IMG/VR virus record: IMGVR_UViG_3300025809_000035
Location: 1-43,740 of that record
Strand: one strand, 5' to 3'
Origin: a virus
DNA: 43,740 nucleotides
Shown: in pieces, positions 1 to 5,562 of the stretch
Layout of the letters: every line of letters starts with the position of its first letter
How positions within the stretch are numbered: the stretch's first letter is position 1
The notes under the pieces: generated by a model
Database searches by the model: none
What the model was told of the DNA's origin: nothing
What the model saw: only the letters and a program-made list of their open reading frames with translations
Made by a program: the position numbers and the translations under genes

Positions 1-153
1 AACCTATGGCACGTCAGAGACGTTATGCTGAACCATCCTAACATCAACGAAGAAGATGCTTACGCAATCTTAGATGAGGTCTTAGAGAGCGAAGAAGTAC
101 AGTCACACGTATTTGAAATGATTGGACTAGTAATACCTTACACAGAGATATGA
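1..153 (+). CDS. Partial hypothetical protein (5' end outside window)
   Basis: Frame 1 is open from the first base and ends with TGA at 151-153, giving a C-terminal fragment of 50 residues (NLWHVRDVMLNHPN... to ...VIPYTEI). The fragment is acidic and probably helical. Its stop overlaps the ATG of the next gene in an ATGA junction at 150-153, the same coupling used by the genes that follow. I do not recognise the family. Confidence 0.6.
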   Translation, partial: NLWHVRDVMLNHPNINEEDAYAILDEVLESEEVQSHVFEMIGLVIPYTEI

Positions 154-425
154 GAGAGTTAATAGAATGCATCGAAATGGCAGAGCAGTTAGACAACGCG
201 TACTTTAAAAACAAACTGACGCGCGTTCTAATGCGCTTAGGTTTGAGCAGTGTAGTGCCTAGCCAAATGAACACAATAGAACTAAGAGAAGTTATCTATG
301 AACTAAGCACGGCAATGAATCACGACCTTAAGTATAAGGTTGTATCACTATCAACAGGCTTGCAGTACAAGTTACCTACAGATAGGTTAATAGACTACAC
401 TAACGAGTTAAATTCAAGACTATGA
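150..425 (+). CDS. Hypothetical protein, 91 aa
   Basis: This is a small, mostly helical protein with no recognisable domain. It starts in an ATGA overlap with the preceding partial gene and ends in an ATGA overlap with the next (stop TGA 423-425, next ATG 422), so it is very probably translated by coupling within an early operon. A long ORF also runs on the opposite strand here, but the coupled spacing supports the plus-strand frame. Function unknown. Confidence 0.7.
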   Translation: MRELIECIEMAEQLDNAYFKNKLTRVLMRLGLSSVVPSQMNTIELREVIYELSTAMNHDLKYKVVSLSTGLQYKLPTDRLIDYTNELNSRL

Positions 426-544
426 AAGCAATAGTATGGGAAGATAAAACCGTGACGTACGAGACAATCACGGGTCAGCACACAACAAAACCATTTCCAA
501 CAATGGAGATGGCACAACAATTCGCAAAATCATTAAAATCATGA
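422..544 (+). CDS. Small hypothetical protein, 40 aa
   Basis: Reading from ATG 422 gives MKAIVWEDKTVTYETITGQH followed by a helical segment ending AKSLKS. It overlaps its upstream neighbour by 4 nt and its downstream neighbour by 4 nt (ATGA at 541-544). The predicted fold is a short beta hairpin plus a helix. The overlap pattern shared with all neighbours is the main support. No family recognised. Confidence 0.6.
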   Translation: MKAIVWEDKTVTYETITGQHTTKPFPTMEMAQQFAKSLKS

Positions 545-717
545 ATTCAATAACAATAGAACTTATGTCTGACTTAGCCACTGAGTTTGTGGAGAAAAAG
601 TACGGAGAGAACACCTACGAGATTAACTTTAACGGAGACGTCTACTTCAGTGAAGACGCTCAAGATTATTTTAACGAAGTCTACGGACAAATAGAAACAC
701 TATGCGAGAATTTTTAG
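541..717 (+). CDS. Small hypothetical acidic protein, 58 aa
   Basis: Reading from ATG 541 gives MNSITIELMSDLATEFVEKK and then an acidic region (YFSEDAQDYFNEVYGQ), ending at TAG 715-717. It starts in an ATGA overlap with the 40-residue gene and overlaps the next gene by 16 nt. Small acidic early phage proteins often bind host proteins, but nothing in this sequence shows a target. Confidence 0.55.
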   Translation: MNSITIELMSDLATEFVEKKYGENTYEINFNGDVYFSEDAQDYFNEVYGQIETLCENF

Positions 718-839
718 AAATAGCACAGACACTTAACATGAACCCCGTTGACCTAGACCACTTCATCAGCGACTACTACGACCAACACTTATCCGTAGAC
801 GACAACATAAAAAACTTAATACTATTCAACACGATATGA
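702..839 (+). CDS. Small hypothetical protein, 45 aa
   Basis: ATG 702 opens a 45-residue acidic helical reading frame (MREFLEIAQTLNMNPVDLDH...) ending in TGA at 837-839. It overlaps the upstream gene by 16 nt and the downstream one by an ATGA junction. No recognised domain. Support comes from its place in an unbroken overlapping series. Confidence 0.55.
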   Translation: MREFLEIAQTLNMNPVDLDHFISDYYDQHLSVDDNIKNLILFNTI

Positions 840-895
840 TTGGTATGTTAATCGTGGTAGTTTGCTACCACTTAATTAAAAGCACTTTTAAATGA
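836..895 (+). CDS. Possible 19-residue hydrophobic micropeptide
   Basis: ATG 836 starts in an ATGA overlap with the 45-residue gene and reads MIGMLIVVVCYHLIKSTFK. It ends in an ATGA overlap (892-895) with the HNH gene. The first 13 residues are hydrophobic, so it could be a membrane micropeptide. It could equally be a short leader that only carries ribosomes across to the HNH gene. Coding status is uncertain because of its length. Confidence 0.35.
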   Translation: MIGMLIVVVCYHLIKSTFK

Positions 896-1410
896 AATAC
901 AGTAGACTAGAAAAGTTAGCCCACGAGAGAGGCTACAGAGTATCTGACGAAGGCATAGTAAGCAGTACTAAGAAAGAAAACATTGGATGTATGCGAAACG
1001 GTTACCACTTCTTAACTATTAAGGTAGATGGTAAGTGCAGAAACGTACGCTCACATAGATTGATTGCTTACCAAAAGTATGGGGACAAAATTTACGAACC
1101 AGGGACTGTCGTTAGGCACCTGGACGGTGACTCCACCAACAACCACGTAAGCAACATAGGTATTGGAACGCATAGCGACAATATGATGGACATATCAAAG
1201 GAAGTAAGGCTAGCTAAGGCTAAGCACGCTACTTCTTTTGTAAAGAAACATGACCACTCTGAGGTTTTGGATTTCTACCACAAGACAAGGTCTTACAAGA
1301 TGACAATGGAGAAGTTTGGAATCAGCAGTAAGGGTACACTTTACTTCATAATTAAACAGTCAACAGATGGACGTAACAAAATCACTGATACTATCACAAC
1401 TCTTGCTTGA
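892..1410 (+). CDS. HNH homing endonuclease-like protein
   Basis: This 172-residue protein has the layout of free-standing phage HNH endonucleases. An N-terminal NUMOD4-like beta region (Y-x-V-S-D-E-G-x-V-x-S) is followed by the nuclease core, with RSHRLIAYQKYG, then VRHLDGDSTNNHVSNI (residues about 79-94) and THSDNMMD. The His, second His and Asn of the HNH fold are all in place. A C-terminal helical region may bind DNA. In this family the enzyme makes a double-strand break that spreads its own gene. It starts in an ATGA overlap with the micropeptide, so it is embedded in an early operon with no sign of a surrounding intron. The product may also serve as an ordinary phage nuclease. Confidence 0.85.
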   Translation: MKYSRLEKLAHERGYRVSDEGIVSSTKKENIGCMRNGYHFLTIKVDGKCRNVRSHRLIAYQKYGDKIYEPGTVVRHLDGDSTNNHVSNIGIGTHSDNMMDISKEVRLAKAKHATSFVKKHDHSEVLDFYHKTRSYKMTMEKFGISSKGTLYFIIKQSTDGRNKITDTITTLA

Positions 1411-1705
1411 GGTCAACGACTCGCTCGTTGGCACTAGGTTTTATAAGCAAGAGTTTAAGAGAGACCTGAACAAGTGTATCGGCTCGCTAGAGAGATTCAC
1501 TGAGCAGTACTACAAGACTATGTATGACAACGACCCGGAGATGGTCACCAACATACTAAACAAGATAGAAAGTCTCGTAGACACGCTTAAAACTGCATCT
1601 ATTGAAGACTTAATCATCATAGAGAGCATAGTAGATAAGTACAACAACAACAAAGACCAATTCAGAGAGACTGAGGAGGTATCATTTAATAAGATTATAT
1701 CATGA
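1367..1705 (+). CDS. Hypothetical helical protein, 112 aa
   Basis: The frame overlaps the 3' end of the HNH gene by 44 nt and ends in an ATGA overlap with the next gene (1702-1705). The protein is almost wholly helical and acidic. Its segment YYKTMYDNDPEMVTNILNKI and what follows aligns without gaps with the C-terminal part of the small gene at 10279-10458 (YESLVDGDYDQVRELLTEIK), suggesting the two are distant paralogues. The start is uncertain, since a later Met would remove the overlap but lose conserved-looking sequence. Function unknown. Confidence 0.65.
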   Translation: MDVTKSLILSQLLLEVNDSLVGTRFYKQEFKRDLNKCIGSLERFTEQYYKTMYDNDPEMVTNILNKIESLVDTLKTASIEDLIIIESIVDKYNNNKDQFRETEEVSFNKIIS

Positions 1706-2040
1706 AAACAATAGCACTATGGGTTAGTGTGGTGGCAACAATCTACCACGCAGTACCGGGACAAACAGATGACACCCCTAACATAACCGCTACGGGTTTC
1801 ACTATCAACATGGAAAAACCTATGTCACACAGAATAATCGCAGTGTCTAGGGATCTAGAAAAAAAAGGCTTCACAATGGGCCAAAAAGTATGTGTCGAAA
1901 ACGCCGGACACTTGTCTGGAGTATGGACAATTCGTGACAGAATGAACAAGAGGTGGAAAAATCGTATTGATTTTCTAGTTAACACCAACCTAAAATACGG
2001 CAAGTGGGACGATGTAAGGATAAAACTCGACACAAAATAG
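1702..2040 (+). CDS. Secreted 3D/RlpA-like double-psi beta-barrel protein
   Basis: This 112-residue protein begins with a probable signal sequence (one Lys followed by a hydrophobic stretch, ending near AVPG, residue 20). The rest looks like a 3D-type double-psi beta barrel. TPNITATGFTI and HRIIAVSRDLEKKGFTMGQK lead to a core with GVWTIRDRMNKRW, and a following IDFLV segment carries the second conserved Asp. Related domains occur in MltA and RlpA, which act on peptidoglycan glycan strands, and in spore and phage cell-wall proteins. The likely site of action is the periplasm, perhaps in wall degradation or in modifying the host envelope. The final catalytic Asp typical of lytic transglycosylases cannot be confirmed by eye. 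It is the last gene of the first coupled operon. Confidence 0.65.
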   Translation: MKTIALWVSVVATIYHAVPGQTDDTPNITATGFTINMEKPMSHRIIAVSRDLEKKGFTMGQKVCVENAGHLSGVWTIRDRMNKRWKNRIDFLVNTNLKYGKWDDVRIKLDTK

Positions 2041-2041
2041 C

Positions 2042-2110
2042 AAAGTCGACATATTGTCAACACAAGTTCAGCCCTTATAAACGTTGAGTTTATGTTGATA
2101 TGTTGACTTT
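2042..2110. repeat. Imperfect inverted repeat in intergenic region
   Basis: AAAGTCGACATATTGTCAACA at 2042-2062 faces TGTTGATATGTTGACTTT at 2093-2110, whose reverse complement is AAAGTCAACATATCAACA. The right half also repeats GTTGA three times. It lies between the end of the 3D-like gene and the AP2 genes, so it may be a terminator, or an operator for a protein encoded here. There is no U-tract of the usual kind after it. Confidence 0.4.
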
Positions 2111-2174
2111 ATACCCTACTCTAGAATTTAAAAAAATAATAAATACATATAAATATATATATATAAATAAGGGC

Positions 2175-2390
2175 ATGAGAAAAACAACATCTAAATACAA
2201 AGGAGTTTCGAAACGTAATGGGAAGTGGTGGGCTAGAGTTCACGTAGATGGTAATATGAAAGGTGTTGGTATGTACGACACTGAGTTAGAGGCTGCGAGA
2301 GCCTACGATATGGAGGTTTTAAGATTAAACTTAAGTAGGCAAACTAATTTTTCTTATAAAAAACTTGCTAATACCACTTTAAACAACTAA
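2175..2390 (+). CDS. AP2 domain DNA-binding protein (first of a tandem pair)
   Basis: From ATG 2175 the product is 71 residues and consists of one AP2/ERF-type domain. SKYKGVSKRNGKWWARVHV forms the three-stranded sheet, and ELEAARAYDMEVLRLNLSRQ the packing helix. An ORF opens upstream at 2100, but that extension lies in AT-rich intergenic sequence and reads like translated spacer (KIINTYKYIYINK), so the later ATG is preferred. AP2 domains bind DNA through the sheet. In phages they usually sit at the C-terminus of HNH endonucleases, whereas here the domain stands alone. A role as a small regulator, or as a remnant of a homing endonuclease, is inference. Confidence 0.8.
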   Translation: MRKTTSKYKGVSKRNGKWWARVHVDGNMKGVGMYDTELEAARAYDMEVLRLNLSRQTNFSYKKLANTTLNN

Positions 2391-2400
2391 TTTTACAGGT

Positions 2401-2607
2401 ATGATAAAAACTACATCAAAATATAGAGGGGTTCACATTAAGAATATTTGGGGTAAGAAGAAGTTTACTGCCCAAGCAACGGTAAAGGGTGTTACTCACT
2501 ACCTAGGAACTTACGACGATGAGAGACAAGCGGCTAGAAGCTTTGATTTGTTTGTTATCAAGATGAACCTAAACAGAAAAACAAACATCCTAAAAAAGAA
2601 AGTGTAA
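2401..2607 (+). CDS. AP2 domain DNA-binding protein (second of a tandem pair)
   Basis: This 68-residue product is again a single AP2 domain. SKYRGVHIKNIWGKKKFTAQ, a following strand ending HYLGTYDD, and the helix ERQAARSFDLFVIKMNLNR match the first copy in order and spacing, though identity is moderate. It follows the first AP2 gene after 10 nt and its stop overlaps the next start (TAATG at 2605-2609), so the pair and the genes after it are probably co-transcribed. The linker between helix and C-terminus (NRKTNILKKK) is strongly basic. Confidence 0.8.
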   Translation: MIKTTSKYRGVHIKNIWGKKKFTAQATVKGVTHYLGTYDDERQAARSFDLFVIKMNLNRKTNILKKKV

Positions 2608-2927
2608 TGGAAGTAAAAGAAATATTCTATCACCTCAGAAACAAAAATAGGGCGGTAACAATCGACGAGGACGATTCACAGTCCGTTATATACAAGGGCC
2701 TAAAATTTGTATTAGAGGACGGTAGGGTATTTGTTTTATCGACCGAAACAGATATATACCAAGAAGTAGATTCAGACGTGTACCACGCGCTTGAGTACGA
2801 CATTGAGTACGGAGTTAACTACTTCAGGGTTGGAAGGTACGAGAGGGCTCTTAAAAGTGCCCCAAAAGGATCTAAACCATACAACGAACTAAAAGAAACT
2901 ATTAATGAACTAAAGGCTAAACTATGA
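2607..2927 (+). CDS. Hypothetical protein, 106 aa
   Basis: The start overlaps the AP2 stop by one base and the end forms an ATGA overlap with the exonuclease gene (2924-2927), so it is tightly coupled to both. The N-terminal half looks beta-rich (SVIYKGLKFVLEDGRVFVLS) and the C-terminal half helical and charged. No domain recognised. Sitting directly before a RecE-like exonuclease, it could be an accessory factor, but nothing in the sequence shows that. Confidence 0.65.
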   Translation: MEVKEIFYHLRNKNRAVTIDEDDSQSVIYKGLKFVLEDGRVFVLSTETDIYQEVDSDVYHALEYDIEYGVNYFRVGRYERALKSAPKGSKPYNELKETINELKAKL

Positions 2928-3688
2928 AAACTAAAATCGAATCTAATGACGCGTACCATGGCAACAAAAGGTACGTGAGCTCATCAGCTCTAAAGACTAT
3001 ACACAAGAAGTCTGTGATGCACTACTTAAATCAAAAACCATTCAACACCTCATCGCTTAGCTTAGGCACGCTGATCCACACAGCCATATTGGAGCCACAC
3101 AACTTCGAGAGTGATTACTTTGTAATGCCAAAGGTAGACAAGAGAACAAAGGCCGGTAAGGATGAGTACGCTAGGTACTTAGAACTTGCTAAGGGTAAGG
3201 AGTTGGTTGACCAGGAGACTATAGCTATAAAAGACGCTATAATGGAGAACTTCACTATCAACAAAGAAGCGATGTACTTTAACGAAGGCATCAAAGAAGC
3301 TTCGTTCTACTCAGAGATTAATGGAGTTCTTGTTAAGGTTAGACCTGACTGCTACAACGAAGAGGAGGGGTTTATAAGCGACCCTAAAACTTGTCAGGAC
3401 AACTCACCTAAAGGATTTATGAGGGACGTTTACAAGTACGGTTACCACCTTCAGTGCGCTTTTTATAGCGACGTGCTAGGTGTTGACCCAAAAAACTTTG
3501 TCTTTACCGCAATAGAGACCAATAACCCTTACTCGGTTCAGTGTTATACATTAGGAGATGAGCACATAGATAGAGGCAGAGAGGCTTACACAAGCGCCCT
3601 TGCTAAATGGAAAAGATACTTAGACACCGGTGATGTTGTTGGGTACGAAGACTACCCTAAAAACGAGAAGGGTGTTATAATACTTTAG
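2924..3688 (+). CDS. RecE/exonuclease VIII-like PD-(D/E)XK nuclease
   Basis: This 254-residue protein matches the phage exodeoxyribonuclease VIII-like family. It begins with RYVSSSALKTIHKKSVMHYL, then SLSLGTLIHTAILEPHNFES with the conserved GT-x-x-H and ILEP. KVDKRTKAGKDEY follows, then the catalytic core VKVRPDCYNEEEGFISDPKT, with Asp of RPD and D-x-K of DPKT, and the helix YGYHLQCAFYSDVL with the conserved Gln. Such enzymes resect double-stranded DNA 5' to 3' and work with a strand-annealing protein in recombination and replication. The probable single-strand-binding gene lies just downstream (4283). I see no Erf/RecT annealase in the window. The C-terminus is short and looks complete. Confidence 0.85.
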   Translation: MKTKIESNDAYHGNKRYVSSSALKTIHKKSVMHYLNQKPFNTSSLSLGTLIHTAILEPHNFESDYFVMPKVDKRTKAGKDEYARYLELAKGKELVDQETIAIKDAIMENFTINKEAMYFNEGIKEASFYSEINGVLVKVRPDCYNEEEGFISDPKTCQDNSPKGFMRDVYKYGYHLQCAFYSDVLGVDPKNFVFTAIETNNPYSVQCYTLGDEHIDRGREAYTSALAKWKRYLDTGDVVGYEDYPKNEKGVIIL

Positions 3689-3692
3689 TGAC

Positions 3693-4187
3693 ATGAAAAA
3701 GGTAACAAACCTTATGACGCAGTGGTTTACCGACGGCGTACTAGATAGAGAAGATGGGCCAGCCATTGAGTGGACTGACGGAAACAAAACATGGTACAAG
3801 AGTGGACTTATCCATAGAGAAGATGGCCCGGCTGTTTTGAATAAACACGGAGATGTATTATACCTAATTGACGGAAGATTTAGTAGAGAGGATGGCCCAG
3901 CTAAAATTTTTAAATCTGGAAGAAAAGAATGGTACAAGAGAGGGATTCTTCACAGGAAAAGGGGAGACGGCCCGGCTATTGAGTCAGAAGATGGAGACAA
4001 ATATTGGTATGTGTATAACTGTCTTCACAGAGACGGAGACCTTCCTGCTGTTGAGTACTCTGATGGAGAAAAGCATTGGTACCGTAAAGGTTTAAGACAC
4101 AGAGAAAATGGCCCTGCTGTTGAGTCAAAATATATAAAAGAGTACTGGATCAACGGGGAAAAAATTGAACGGGGAAAAAATAAATAA
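3693..4187 (+). CDS. Repeat protein with six MORN-like REDGPA motifs
   Basis: The 164-residue product is built of six repeats of about 24 residues, each with a core like HREDGPA followed by acidic residues, WY and a turn before the next HR (cores at REDGPA, HREDGPA, SREDGPA, KRGDGPA, HRDGDLPA, HRENGPA). This is the repeat seen in many phage and bacterial MORN-variant proteins, some annotated as YwqK-like antitoxins. It forms beta-hairpin stacks and probably binds a protein or membrane partner. Function in this phage is unknown. It ends the transcription unit before the promoter at 4192-4226. Confidence 0.75.
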   Translation: MKKVTNLMTQWFTDGVLDREDGPAIEWTDGNKTWYKSGLIHREDGPAVLNKHGDVLYLIDGRFSREDGPAKIFKSGRKEWYKRGILHRKRGDGPAIESEDGDKYWYVYNCLHRDGDLPAVEYSDGEKHWYRKGLRHRENGPAVESKYIKEYWINGEKIERGKNK

Positions 4188-4191
4188 CATT

Positions 4192-4226
4192 TTTGTTGTT
4201 TTTTATTAACAATATATATATATTTG
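4192..4226 (+). promoter_or_regulatory. Bacteroidota-type promoter for the SSB-like gene
   Basis: TATATTTG at 4219-4226 matches the -7 consensus TAnnTTTG. GTTG at 4195-4198 (within TTTTGTTG) is a -33 candidate with a 20 bp spacer, the usual spacing. Transcription would start near 4232, leaving a leader of about 50 nt with a GC-rich segment (4236-4251) unlike its surroundings. Confidence 0.65.
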
Positions 4227-4282
4227 CATCGTACGCCGAAGCGGGGGCGGCATTATCCCTCGTAATTTAAACATTTTTTATT

Positions 4283-4948
4283 ATGGCACGAATTAATCAT
4301 GCACAAGAAACACAAGCAAACAACAACCCAACTTCTAAGTACTTAGAGTGGAAGTCGAACGACAAGTCGTTCAGCTACTACGATAAGGCTTTAGGCGAAA
4401 AGGTAGAGCTTAAGCTACCGGTGAAGTTTGCATTCCTTCAGCACTACCACACGGTAAAAGGATTTAGTGATGCTAGTAACAGCGGTATTTACGCTAACGA
4501 GGTTTTCTGGATTGGATCAGAAGAGATGACAGTACGTTCTTTTAAGGGCGGTGTTATTGCTGAAGGTCTTTACAAGGACATCAAGCCTAAGATTGTAAAC
4601 GCTGGAGGTAAGTACAACAGATCCGTTTACGTTATGATGGAGGATGGAACCATTGCAAACTTTGCATTCAAGGGTGCAGTTGTAAAGGAGTGGTCGGACT
4701 TCTACGGAGAAAAAGAAAATCTTTTAGACAATCAGTGGGTTGAAATCACTGAGTCTAAAGACGAGAAGAAAGGTAGCGTTAAGTATAGCGTACCTGTCTT
4801 TACAGTTGGAAAACCAATTGGAAATGAAGTATCTAAGATGGCTCAAGAAAGAGCTGACGAATTAGGTGACTACTTAAAAGAGAAGTCTTCTGCTAAGAAG
4901 ATTGAAGTTGTAGTTGCTGAAGATCTTTCTGATGACCTAGGATTCTAG
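4283..4948 (+). CDS. Probable single-stranded DNA-binding protein
   Basis: The 221-residue protein has a central beta-rich region (residues about 45-175) that could form an OB fold. It ends in an acidic tail, VVAEDLSDDLGF, with a terminal aromatic residue, the pattern by which SSB proteins recruit partners. It has its own promoter, no upstream coupling, and a strong hairpin after the stop, all consistent with high expression. It lies between the RecE-like nuclease and the DnaA-like/primase genes. The family call rests on tail, length and context rather than on a diagnostic motif. It could be another abundant early DNA-binding protein. Confidence 0.55.
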   Translation: MARINHAQETQANNNPTSKYLEWKSNDKSFSYYDKALGEKVELKLPVKFAFLQHYHTVKGFSDASNSGIYANEVFWIGSEEMTVRSFKGGVIAEGLYKDIKPKIVNAGGKYNRSVYVMMEDGTIANFAFKGAVVKEWSDFYGEKENLLDNQWVEITESKDEKKGSVKYSVPVFTVGKPIGNEVSKMAQERADELGDYLKEKSSAKKIEVVVAEDLSDDLGF

Positions 4949-4976
4949 GATTACAATTCTAACCTAAGGATAGTAC

Positions 4977-4994
4977 AGGGAGCTTCGGCTCCCT
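4977..4994 (+). terminator. Hairpin terminator after the SSB-like gene
   Basis: AGGGAGC (4977-4983) and GCTCCCT (4988-4994) form a perfect 7 bp stem with a TTCG tetraloop. The tract that follows (TACTTAT) is only partly T-rich, so read-through into the DnaA-like gene or a role in mRNA stability is possible. Confidence 0.6.
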
Positions 4995-5019
4995 TACTTA
5001 TCTACTAAAACTAACTACC

Positions 5020-5544
5020 ATGAAACTACAAGACATAAAGAACTTTGTCGACTCTGAGTTCGACATTGAGATAAGTAAGAACACAAGGAAGAGAGAGTAT
5101 GTAGAGGCAAGAGCTTTGTACTACAAACTAGCAAAGGAGTACACCAAGCTTAGTCTAGAAAGGATAGGTGGTAAACTTAACAGAGACCACGCTACTGTTA
5201 TTCACGCTTTAAATAATGTTTGGGAACACGCAATAACCACTAACGAAGACGTGTATGATTCCTACTACAAGTTTAAAGATATGATGTTTGAATTGAATTC
5301 AGAAGACAAAAACGAAGAAACATTAAATCAGCGTCTAACTAATGCTAAACAAGAGATAGCATCCATGAAGGCTATAGGTCTAGGAAACTATCAGGCTTTA
5401 AAGGATGAGCTAGAGGCATTTAAGAAAGAAAACAAAAGGTTCAACGACCTTATATCGCAACTTGACGATGACAGAAAAAAGGAGGAATTATTCTTTCGTT
5501 TAGAGTCAGCAGTTAAGATGCTTAAGAGTGCAGTGTACAGATAA
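5020..5544 (+). CDS. DnaA domain IV-like DNA-binding protein
   Basis: Residues about 20-70 resemble the C-terminal DNA-binding domain of DnaA. RKREYVEARALYYKLAKEYT is a helix like the one before the DnaA signature, SLERIGGKL is the first recognition helix, and NRDHATVIHALNN corresponds to the DnaA signature (R-D-H-x-T-V-x-H-A). Residues 85-174 form a charged coiled coil. The AAA+ ATPase part of DnaA is absent. The protein may therefore mark the phage origin, or compete for host DnaA boxes. The primase-helicase gene follows 18 nt downstream, and both starts share the same 15-nt leader, which supports a role in replication initiation. Confidence 0.75.
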   Translation: MKLQDIKNFVDSEFDIEISKNTRKREYVEARALYYKLAKEYTKLSLERIGGKLNRDHATVIHALNNVWEHAITTNEDVYDSYYKFKDMMFELNSEDKNEETLNQRLTNAKQEIASMKAIGLGNYQALKDELEAFKKENKRFNDLISQLDDDRKKEELFFRLESAVKMLKSAVYR

Positions 5545-5562
5545 TAAAACAAACTAACTACC

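Noticed and set aside
44-274. Minus-strand frame of 76 codons at the left end
   Set aside because: It is opposite the coupled plus-strand genes and has the Leu/Arg/Ser-rich composition of an antisense shadow.
892-1410. Intron or intein around the HNH gene
   Set aside because: The flanking genes are complete and coupled by overlaps, so no split host gene is visible.
2130-2174. AT-rich (TA)n tract as a replication origin
   Set aside because: The tract is short, in a spacer, and has no associated iterons beyond the inverted repeat already listed.
2100-2174. Upstream extension of the first AP2 gene
   Set aside because: The extension is translated AT-rich spacer and lies before the AP2 domain; ATG 2175 starts just ahead of the domain.
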